From positions 1,019,646 to 1,083,645 of the forward strand of contig CAJNDS010000158.1 in assembly GCA_905221605.1 (NCBI GenBank): a stretch of 64,000 nt of DNA, read 5' to 3'. Positions 21,564 through 29,937 of the stretch are shown here, piece after piece (positions within the stretch are counted from its first letter, which is position 1; each line of letters begins with the position of its first letter). The stretch comes from Symbiodinium natans. Taxonomy: Eukaryota; Sar; Dinophyceae; Suessiales; Symbiodiniaceae. The position numbers and the translations under genes were made by a program. The notes beneath the pieces were generated by a model that saw only the letters and a list, made by a program, of their open reading frames with translations, was not told the origin of the DNA and did no database searches.

Positions 21564-23570
21564 GTGGCTGCCCACAACCGATTCTATGACGCGGCCCTTT
21601 CCACAGCGCTGGATAGGCTCGAGGCCTTCGATGCCCAGGGCCTCGCCAACCTCGCCTGGGCATTGGCCATGCTCGGCGGGAGCCGCACTCGACCACTACT
21701 GTCAAAGATCCGGGCCAGAGCATCCTGGCTGCAGAACGATTTGCAAGCATGTAATCATTTTGGGGCGCTTTAAACAAGCGCGCAGTGCTTTTGAATATGT
21801 GCACCCTGGTGCAGTCACTGAGGCGGGAGCTGTGGTGAAACAACACACGGCTGCGGTGCACCTCGTGCCGGAGGCAAGGACACTGGCATTCAGCATTTTG
21901 TCCTTGACATGGGCCTTGAGCTTCACATCAGAGTTGGACTTTGAGCTGGAGTGCACCATGCTGCAAGCGGTATGCCAGATGGCGAGGGTCTTGGATGCTG
22001 GGATCCACAAGATGTGCGAAACGAAGCCCCTCGTACCTCTGGCAGTGGATGCCCACCTCCTGATGCCTCGGGTAACAATTGACAGCCCGGGCTTGCTGGT
22101 GGTACTCAAACCTCCTGGGTGGGAGGTGGACACGACTTCGGACCAGACAGAAGCACGCTGCCTTTCGACACATCTGCAAGAAAGCCGGCGAATGGAGGAG
22201 ATCTGTGAAGAAATGCCGGGGTAGAGCATGGCAAGGCCCAAACTGTTCTGCACTTTGTGCAGGACTGCCCCGTGCTGCACCATGCAGCCTATGGATTTGG
22301 CTTCATCCACCGTTTGGATGTGGCCAGTTCTGGACTTGTGATAGCAGCCACTACCTTTCAGGGACTGCTGTGGATGCCCCTCGGCATTGTGAAGAGTCGG
22401 CGGATCCAGTGATAAAAACATCATGAGGATTGCAGGTTCAGTCAGAGCAGTCTTACATCCAACGTGCCAGCTTGCCGCAGGCAGTTTCAGAAAGCCCTGA
22501 ATCGTATCGATCGCCCCTTGGCAAACGTCAGATGTTCTCGCCTTCCAAAAACATCCCGGTGGTTGACTGCACTGGGAAGACGTTCTGCTGCAGCAGGAGA
22601 GTACATAGTCCTCTGCTATGGCTTGGATCCTCAGCCGGAACACGTGATCGACGTGGATGTCACGGTGAAGGGTTGGCTGAAAGCTTCCAGGACTGATCAG
22701 ACAGCAACATGCACACTAGCCGCGTCGCGAGTTTTGGAGTGTGCACTTTCTTTCTCCCAGGACGCTGACTGAAGACGCAGGCCTCCCAGCAAAATCCAGA
22801 ATGCGCTCAGTCGCACAAATGCAGCATCCTTCCTTTGGCCGCCTCCCGGATGCGAAATCAGCAGGATGGCTGGTTGCCCAGCTAATGTCGGGCATGATAT
22901 CACAGTTTGGAACCTTTAGGGGAGGCTGGAGTCGTGGGAACCTCACGAAGTGAGAGCAGACGCTGCTCGAAGCAAGGAATGGCTGCAATCAGCATCCAGA
23001 TTTTCACGGGAAGGCGACACCAGATTCGCGCACATACCCGGTGGATGAGGTGGGATCATGTACGATTTATGTCAACACGGGAAGTTTTTTGGCACCAATA
23101 CCGATATGAAGGTTTTGGTTCCATTTCGGCATGCTAGTACAAAAATAAGCATCACTTTATATGTGGTTGATGCCCTTCTTTTTTCTCCTTCGTCCCTCCA
23201 GGCATCCAACCGTTTGCGATGCTTGGTATTCACCATGCGAAGTTTGCTTGACGGAGCGTTCGATGCTCGGTGCTCCACCTCTGCGAGCCTGGGTGCGCAC
23301 TCCAAGGTGCAAATCACGTCTTCCCCTAAGTGCATGTTTAAGTGCTTACTCTGCAATTCCACAGGTTGGAATTGCAAAGTTCCTATTCCTACCGGCAACT
23401 CATGGCGGCAGCGCGAAGCTCCGAGATGTGCAGGTGGGATGGTGAGCTGACGGCGCCGCCCGAGGAACCGTTCTCAAGTTCCGATGTATGCAGACGCAAG
23501 GTGCTTTGTGAGTTTGTGTCTTTGGTGCAGGACATGCAGAGCAGGTGTAGCTGGTCCGAGGCGTCATAAA
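21564..23570 (+). CDS. RluA-family RNA pseudouridine synthase with N-terminal OPR-like repeats
   Basis: The N-terminal exon (about 21564-21722) contains LEAFDAQGLANLAWALAMLG, the (F)xxQxLANxAWAxAxLG unit of octotricopeptide-like organellar RNA-binding repeats. The next (about 21780-22170) contains TLAFSILSLTWALSFTSELD and then SPGLLVVLKPPGWEVDT, the N-terminal strand of the RluA fold. Exon about 22263-22362 carries GFIHRLDVASSGLVIAATTF, the HRLDxxTSGLL catalytic motif with the essential Asp. Exon about 22596-22672 has EYIVLCYGLDPQPEH. Exon about 22976-23042 has ISIQIFTGRRHQIRAHTR, the TGRxHQIRxH motif. Exon about 23202-23240 has HPTVCDAWYS, and the C-terminal part is near 23370-23570. All motif blocks appear in family order, so the gene is probably intact. 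Its likely role is uridine isomerisation in plastid or mitochondrial RNA. Localisation is inferred from the OPR-like part. Confidence 0.75.
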
Positions 23571-24308
23571 GTACAGCGGTGAGCCGCAACAGCAACTGCT
23601 GGATGGCGATGCAGTGCCCAATGTGGCACGTGAACTGCGAGACCGCGTGAGATTTCTGCACGGGGAAGCCTTGTGCTGAGTTCTTTGCCCCATACAAAGC
23701 TGACCTGACAGCCAGGCTCCCGCACAAGGAGCCATGACAGCATGTCGTGTTCGCTCCGTTTGCATTGGAGACAAGAATGTATTCTTGATACACTCCGAGG
23801 CAGGCGCCTCCGCGAAAACCGCTGCAGGCCAGATGGCGATCCCCTTGCCTTGAGTCGGCTGAAACCTGCTTGGACGAACCTGAAGGTGGACCAGCGCCGT
23901 CAAATGCAGGCAGCACAAGTTTGCAGCTGGCTGGGCTGCTTAGCAATGGAGATACGAGGAGCCCAACCAGTGCAACTGGAAAGTAGTTGGTCAAGAAGTC
24001 AAGAATACTAGGCTGCAATAGAATTTTCTCATTCGCAAGGTTGGAACCAGCAATGTTGTCGCACCTGCTGCCGCTAGCCGGGCGCTGGCGACTTACCGTA
24101 CGGTTCAGCAACGTGAGCTTGTGGCACCTTGATGCCTGCCTTAGGGCCCAGAGAGGGTTGACTCGACAACAGCTCTTCGGTATCAGGGTGCAGTGGCGCT
24201 TGGCCTTCTCAAGAATCGTCCCTGTTGTGGCAGGGATCGTCTTATTGCTGCTATGGTCGTGTTATGTCGTGTTCTTCCAGTCTGCATGTGAGCGGGACTA
24301 CTCGTGAG

Positions 24309-26275
24309 GTGATCGCATCAACCGCACGGAGTTCGATCGAATGGTGGGAAGCTGAGCAATAAGCGGATTCGACGTGCGCCTTCTCTCCGCCAACGCCGAA
24401 GAATTGTTAAGTGACAGCGTTCGTGTGCGGGTGCAGAGCGCCTGTCCAGAGGAGGTTTGGGCAGGCGAAACACTTCCGAGCTTGTTAAATCTAGCTGAGT
24501 TCTGACACAACACACCCTAAAGAGCGAGCACATGCTGGCAGATGCCACCACATCGCGACAATCAACAGCTTACAGCATGTCGCAAGCTTCAGCCCGATAC
24601 CCGAGGTCCTCACTCTTGAGCCACAGCTAGCAGCTGCTGACGTGGAGCGTCTCTGGAGGAGCCTTGTGGGGTTGCTGAGAACACGGTGCAGCTTGGTGGG
24701 TCAATGGGACAACATGTCCAACCCCAGAGCCCATGTACAATCTGGCATACCCAACACCGCTCTGGGCATTCGGCGGGGGGTCGGGGGGGGGGGGGGGTTG
24801 GCACATCTACATTCCTTTCCACAAGACATCTCGGACATCCATGTTTGGCTACAGACGCAAAGCCCAAGAACATGTGGGGCCCCATGTGTAAGTATGCCAG
24901 CTCTTGGATATTTCTGCCACTTGCCATAGTTGCAAAGTGTGCCAAGGCTTACGCAATTGACGTCATATTCAAACCTCAAATCCAAAAAACGGTAAAGGAT
25001 TAATCCTTTTGGGTTTAGAGTTTTAGGGTTTGAACCAGATGCAAAAGGCTTTCAAACCTCAAAAACCCTACCCGGTAAAGGATTTTTAGGGCTGTGTTGA
25101 AGAGGATCCATGGCCCATCTCCGGAGATGAGCCTTGCAGAGCTCGTCCATTTTAGCCCCACGCCCGGGCGCCAGGCAGAGTTTTTGGTTTTTGGGTTGTT
25201 TTTTTTATTTTTGGCGGGGGATGGGGCGGGGGGGGTGGAAAGGGGGGAGGAGATCTAGAGTATGGACCCGCCTTACTGTAGTACATTACATAGTTTTTGC
25301 TGGGGGGATAGAGGTTTTTCTTTGCGAAGGGCATGACCCACATGTACAGATCTCTTGAACAGTCTTGAAGAGCTGCGGCCCGGGTGCTAATTTAAACCCT
25401 CAACCCTAAACCCTCCCTAAACCCTTTGGGAAGCTCCAAGGCAGGGCGGCGACAGCTGGGCAGAAGCAGCACTGCGGCGTGTGGCAAGGGCCTGAGAAGA
25501 AGCCTCGGGCATCGATGGAGACGCCGCGGTGAAATAGATAACTTGGGATGAGGGATTATAATAGGGGGGGTACACAAATCCCTATTAAGGACTGTTAGGA
25601 CAGCCTGGTTGAAAGTTTTGGAGGCACGGCGTCTGGCACCAGCCCTGACCACTCCGCCCGACACGTTCCGACGGCCACTTGGCGTGAATTCCTAGGCCAG
25701 TGGAGAGCTGATGGTTAGCTGCTACGCAACATGATAGAACCATGTTTGCCCTCCTCTTTGGCCTGCGAGTAGAACCTCTCGTCTTCGTCTGATTCTACAG
25801 GCTCCTTTCTTCCGGTAGCGAGGTTCAACCTGACCAGCATCACTGGGCTGTCCTATGGTGAGTTCGAGGGCCTGCTCTTGGCGCAGGTGGGGGTTGTCCA
25901 GAGGTCACCTTCGGAATGTTCCCCCTTATACTAACAAACCTTAGTAGGGATTCGATTAGGGGATACTATGAAAACGATACAGGACTGTTACAGCAGTATA
26001 AGGGGGAACATCCCAAGGCCACCTGTACCAGCATCACATGACAAGGCATATGTGGTGTTGACCAGAACAACCAGGATCCACGCATGACCCGCGATGACGT
26101 GATAGCCTTGTGGCGACTTACTGATGCCGACGGCGGGAGCCTCACTCGTCCATCCTGCAGCAGCCATTGTGCAGTCCAGTTCCCTTGCCAAAGTGTCTGT
26201 TGTTCGGTCTGCACAAGGGAACGGCAGAGTGGACCTGGGAGAAGTGGTGTCCGTGCTTCGGCGAGCTCAGCTTGA
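24309..26275 (+). CDS. EF-hand protein exons, group 2
   Basis: Exon candidates: 24309-24353 (GDRINRTEFDRMVGS, second half of a loop), about 24613-24660 (LEPQLAAADVERLWRSLV, the entering helix of the next hand), 25819-25886 (RFNLTSITGLSYGEFEGLLL, then AQ, a degenerate hand with a GT donor at 25887), 26075-26132 (DPRMTRDDVIALWRLTDAD) and 26218-26275 (GNGRVDLGEVVSVLRRAQ). The last two join through a GC-AG intron to give the perfect loop D-A-D-G-N-G-R-V-D-L-G-E. The phrase DVxxLWRLxDxD recurs at 46.6 kb, so these belong to one family. The 188-bp intron 25887-26074 contains a MITE. The OPR/RluA gene separates this group from group 1, so it is probably a different gene or a paralogue. Confidence 0.6.
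24783..24797. repeat. poly-G run
   Basis: Fifteen G just after a GGGGGGTC block, in non-coding sequence downstream of the exon ADVERLWRSLV. Confidence 0.9.
25393..25424. repeat. interstitial telomere-like tract, imperfect
   Basis: CCCTCAACCCTAAACCCTCCCTAAACCC: about four imperfect CCCTAAA units. Related imperfect TTTAGGG/CCCTAC sequence lies at about 25011-25090. Confidence 0.7.
25543..25599 (-). mobile_element. foldback MITE, partial copy
   Basis: On the minus strand this reads CTAACAGTCCTTAATAGGG then ATTTGTGTACCCCC, matching the left arm interior of the copy at 6475-6581 (CTAACAGTCCTTAGTAGGG, ATTATAGTACCCCC). The outer terminal GGATGTTCCCCC is missing, so it is truncated or heavily diverged. 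Confidence 0.65.
25913..26014. mobile_element. foldback MITE, copy 2, within an EF-hand gene intron
   Basis: Begins GGAATGTTCCCCCTTATACT and ends AGTATAAGGGGGAACATCCC, terminal inverted repeats of about 20 bp. It shares CTTAGTAGGGATT with copy 1. It lies wholly inside the 188-bp intron between the exon GLLLAQ and the exon DPRMTRDDV. Confidence 0.8.
26133..26217 (+). other. 85-bp GC-AG intron inside an EF-hand loop
   Basis: The exon ends ...GATGCCGACG. The intron runs GCGGGAGC...cacaAG and the next exon starts GGAACGGC. Joining yields DADGNGRVDLGE, a perfect EF-hand loop, which is strong internal evidence for the non-canonical donor. Confidence 0.8.
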
Positions 26276-26869
26276 GGCAAGGCAGTGTGGGGCACGTGGG
26301 GAATGAGAACGGCATGTCAGAGCATGAAGTTTGCAATACATTGTGGTACGTTCCCGAAAGCCCTTGCAGTCCGGTACCTCTGTGCTCAATTCTCAGAACA
26401 TGCTCCCATGCTCAGGGCCTCACACAGGGCAGACCCCTGCCGCAACCACCGGCCAGCCCTGTAGATCGCGACATGATCTTGGAGGCTGGCTGTATGGTAT
26501 GGCATGATTGTGCGAATGTTGGCACCAAGCTGGCCTCCAGCATGTTTGTTGCAAGGCGCACGTGGCGCAGATCGACCGCAGCTTCCGGAACCGAGGTGTC
26601 ATGCTCCCAGGCTTCAGAGTTTGCGATTTGCACAACGAAAACCATCACAGACCGGAGCCTCAGAGGCGTTTTGAATCCGGAGAGTCGCAGAAGTCAGAGT
26701 TGCACAGATGGACGAACAAGAATGGGCAAGAGAGCTTGTTGAGAAGGCCGTTGCAGCCCTTGGCTTGACAGAGGGGTGCTTCAAGACCACGAGTTGTTGG
26801 TTCTAGTACTGGCAGGTTCTTGGCTGCATCTTGGTAAGCACCGACTGCGAAAATATGCAACAGCGTCTG

Positions 26870-26896
26870 TCGTGTTTCATCTTGTTTCATCCCATA
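26870..26896 (+). promoter_or_regulatory. splice acceptor upstream of the isochorismatase/GATase start
   Basis: A T-rich tract (tgtcgtgtttcatcttgttt) ends in catcccatAG at 26895-26896, 16 bases before the ATG at 26913. It suits a trans-splicing (spliced-leader) acceptor or the 3-prime end of a 5-prime UTR intron. Confidence 0.5.
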
Positions 26897-26912
26897 GTTT
26901 CGAGTTTAGAGC

Positions 26913-28394
26913 ATGGCGTATGCATTCAACCATCCGCGACTGGTTCCTCCTGGGTCTACCAGGAACCGGCCCTGTGTAGCTCAGCAAGCGGCAATCCTCG
27001 TCGTAGACGTTCAGGAGTACTGCAGTCGTCCAGAGCAGGGCATCTTTCATGCCACGAAGCGCTCGGAAATGCCATATTTTTTCGACCGTGTTGAGAGGGT
27101 GATGGTGCCAAACATATCAAAGCTCCTCCATGCGGCACGCAGGTCAGGCGTGGAGGTGCTGTATACAGTCATTGAGTCACTAACTGCAGACGGGAGAGAC
27201 AACTCTCTGGACTACAAGCTGAGTGGGCCGCTTCATGTCCCCAAAGGCCATCCGCACGCGGCCGTGCTGCCGGAGTTGAAACCTCGGGTAGATGACATCA
27301 TCTTGCCCAAAACCTCGTGCTCGGTTTTCTGCTCGACGAACATAGCATACGTCCTGCGGAATCTGGGCGTGCGGTACTTGATCGTTTGCGGGCAGCTGAC
27401 GAACCAATGTGTGGAGTCTGCTGTCCGTGATGCTGCAGATCTAGGCTTCCTGGTCACCGTCCCTGAGGATGCTTGCGCCGCGAGATCGGAAGGCGATCAC
27501 GGGGCCGGCCTCCACAACATGAAGGGCTTCGCCCGAATCATTACCAGCGAGGTTCTTCAGGCTGAGCTCTCAGAACAGGCTATTGCATCTCCAAGCAAAC
27601 CACTCACCAATGGCAACAAGGTCATTTGCTACTTGAATGTTGCTTACGATGAGCATTATGGTCGAGTTGTGCCAGCGATGTTGCGTGAAATGCTTGAAGA
27701 CATTGGTGCGGAGCCCTTCGAGCTTCACAACTGCAACGTTGCAGCAAATGAGTTCCCGACCAGCCTAGATTCCTACAGCGGTTTTTGGATCATGGGCAGT
27801 ATCTCCTCAGCTGCCTGTGGAGCGAAGAACGAACCCTGGCTGGAGTCCCTCACAGCTTTCGTGCGGAAGGTGTGTGAAGACGAGCGACCGTTGGCCGGAA
27901 TTTGCTTCGGGCATCAAGCCATCATCCGAGCACTGGGTGGGACGGTCGTTGTGAATCCGGCGGGCACCCAAGGCGGCTTACAAACATATCCTTTGACCGA
28001 TGCCGCTCGAGCCAGTCTTGACTTGCCGAGCGACCAGTCCACAATCCAGATGTTCTCTCATCACTCAGACACTGCCGTTGTGTTGCCACGCTACGGGAAA
28101 AGCTGGGGCTATTCCACTGGTGGACACTGGGGTATGACATATGGGCGGCACTGCCTCACTACTCAGTCCCACCCGGAGTTCTCAACCAAGACTGGCCAGA
28201 TTTCATTGCGGAATATTCTTGAGAATGATCGGAAGAAGTGCCAGAGTCAGTCCGCATCTTCACTCGAGATGTCGGCAGAGGAAATTGATCGGCAGGTCAG
28301 TCTGCTCGGCAGCCAGACGGGGTACAGGGACTTGGCTGCTGCTTTTGCGCGCCTGTTCCAGTTGCTACCGAGCCGCAAGCGGCCCCATCCGTGA
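26913..28394 (+). CDS. isochorismatase-like cysteine hydrolase fused to class I glutamine amidotransferase
   Basis: A single uninterrupted 493-codon ORF from ATG 26913 to TGA 28392-28394. Residues about 26-215 form an isochorismatase-like hydrolase domain with the catalytic triad Asp32 (ILVVDVQ), Lys133 (LPKTSCSVF) and Cys166 (LTNQCVESAVRDAADLGF). Residues about 236-425 form a class I glutamine amidotransferase domain with nucleophile Cys331 (LAGICFGHQAIIRALGG) and His420/Glu422 (TQSHPEF). The segment between them (about 216-235) is a linker, and a charged tail of about 65 residues follows. The first domain suggests amidohydrolysis of a small amide or ester (isochorismatase, nicotinamidase and carbamoyl hydrolases share this fold). 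The second usually releases ammonia from glutamine, but stand-alone relatives may act on other gamma-glutamyl compounds. The pairing suggests a shared nitrogen-transfer or amide-recycling step, which is inference. It is intronless in a neighbourhood of heavily split genes. A possible cytosolic location is inferred from the lack of a leader. Confidence 0.9.
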   Translation: MAYAFNHPRLVPPGSTRNRPCVAQQAAILVVDVQEYCSRPEQGIFHATKRSEMPYFFDRVERVMVPNISKLLHAARRSGVEVLYTVIESLTADGRDNSLDYKLSGPLHVPKGHPHAAVLPELKPRVDDIILPKTSCSVFCSTNIAYVLRNLGVRYLIVCGQLTNQCVESAVRDAADLGFLVTVPEDACAARSEGDHGAGLHNMKGFARIITSEVLQAELSEQAIASPSKPLTNGNKVICYLNVAYDEHYGRVVPAMLREMLEDIGAEPFELHNCNVAANEFPTSLDSYSGFWIMGSISSAACGAKNEPWLESLTAFVRKVCEDERPLAGICFGHQAIIRALGGTVVVNPAGTQGGLQTYPLTDAARASLDLPSDQSTIQMFSHHSDTAVVLPRYGKSWGYSTGGHWGMTYGRHCLTTQSHPEFSTKTGQISLRNILENDRKKCQSQSASSLEMSAEEIDRQVSLLGSQTGYRDLAAAFARLFQLLPSRKRPHP

Positions 28395-29262
28395 CATCCG
28401 ATCATTGAATTGTTTGTTGCATTTTTGCGCTTGCAAGGTTTGGAAAATCTCAAGTTGCTTCTGAAGTTGCTTCATCGTGCTTGGTTAGTGCAGCAGCTGA
28501 AGAGCTGATCGTAAGCTGCCAGAGCACAGGTCACCCTATTGCAGGCCTGCGCCATGCCCCGCACTCAGTGGCAGATGCAAACGTCCTGGCAGAGAAGCGC
28601 CAAGCCCACCGCATCCCCTTCGGAACAGAGTTCGTCATAAGAAGAGCTGCTCCTTGTGCAGCAGCTTAGCAACGCGATTGTGAACCGCAATCAGGATAGG
28701 TGCACGATCGCTGATTCTGCAATGACGAGGATGGATGCGGGCCGCACAGGTTTCCTGGACCGAAGTGGGTCTGGACCTCGGACCGTTGCCTCGGCCTCAC
28801 AAAGGAATGTATACTGTTTGCAGAGGTGGCACACCAAAACCCCTCAACGCACCCAACACTGCGGTTGAAGGTGCAGGGTTTATCCAAAGCCCAAAGGAGA
28901 GAAAACCCGGAGCCATAAGCGCCAAAATAGAAGATCTCGACACACCTTGCAACGGGTCTCGGAAGCGTTTGGTGCGGGACGTCGGCAGAGGTTGGCTTTG
29001 TCACGCACACGTGTTCTTCGCTCGCCGCCGTTTTGTTTTGAAAGTTGTCGCAGGCTACGGCGCTTGCTGACGGCATCAGGTGTGGATATGGCACCTTAAC
29101 TGCAATCATAGCGCAAAAGTGATCAAACTGGTGAATTTGAGCACTGTGTAGCCCATGTAAGGCAGACTGGGAACAGGATGAGCTGGTTCTGCGTTGCGAC
29201 ACCGGGCAAAGGGGAATGCTCGGCACTTACGGTATGTCTCGAGACTTGGTCCTGCCTTGCAG
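28395..29262. other. no supported gene; one EF-hand-like stretch
   Basis: Around 28728-28770 a + frame reads RMDAGRTGFLDRSG, close to the loop DTNRNGFLDQTE of group 1 but lacking the final Glu and the second Asp. It may be a decayed hand. The rest has open frames without recognisable content. Confidence 0.35.
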
Positions 29263-29344
29263 ATGATGCGATTGCTTTGCTTCGGCGCTGGCATAGCTTT
29301 CTTCATCCTGGTGGTGTGCCTCCCGTTTGCTCAAGGCAGCTGTG
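29263..29344 (+). CDS. signal-peptide-like first exon
   Basis: ATG at 29263 directly follows an acceptor cttgcAG. It encodes MMRLLCFGAGIAFFILVVCL then PFAQGSCG, a textbook signal peptide with a plausible cleavage after FAQG. A GT donor follows at 29345. The mature protein exons are not identified. The AG immediately before ATG suits spliced-leader addition. Confidence 0.5.
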
Positions 29345-29893
29345 GTGAAAGACCGACAAAGTGAAGCACAATGCTGCAGTAAAGCTTCACCCACGAACAG
29401 GTCTAAGATTATCTAAGCAAAGGAAAGGTTGAATCCTTAATGAGCTCGGCGAAGGGTTCAGACATGCCCGGCGACAATGATTCAATGGCCCGCGACATGG
29501 GGGGTGGACAGCTTAGACACTTGCATGTCAGGCGCCGCGAAAAGCTACACATTCCTTGCGCTTGTTACTGGAGTAGGCAGTTGCCCCCCCAGGTGGGCAG
29601 CACTCCGACATGCGAGCGATGGGTAGGACTGCGAAGCACCAGACAACGCACCGGAGAAGCACTTACTTGCTTTGCTGGATTGATGCGTGCTTGAGGTCAA
29701 CATTGTGAGAAGTCGCGCGGCTGTCGATCAACTCTGAAACAAGGTTGCAGCGGCCCTCGAAAACTGGCAGCTCGCGAAGCATTGAGCGGTCAAGCAGGGG
29801 CGATCTTGCGTCAAGCTACTGCAGAGATTAACGATGATCGCGCTCATCTAGCCTTGTCTCGAGTCTTCTAGTCGAGTACAGGAGGCTCTTTAG

Positions 29894-29937
29894 AGTTTAG
29901 GGTTTAGGGATGTTTAGGGTTTGGGAAGGTTTAGGGT
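29894..29937. repeat. interstitial telomere-like tract
   Basis: TTTAGGG units interrupted by short spacers (TTTAGGGATGTTTAGGGTTTGGGAAGGTTTAGGG). Confidence 0.8.

Noticed and set aside
21259-22224. 321-codon + ORF as one continuous protein
   Set aside because: Only the last part (from about 21780) is in the pseudouridine synthase frame. The OPR-like exon lies in a different frame, so an intron is needed.
21702-22643. 313-codon ORF on the minus strand
   Set aside because: It is antisense to the RluA catalytic exons, whose motifs are clear on the + strand.
23389-24111. 240-codon minus ORF
   Set aside because: No motifs. It overlaps the plausible C-terminal end of the pseudouridine synthase on the other strand.
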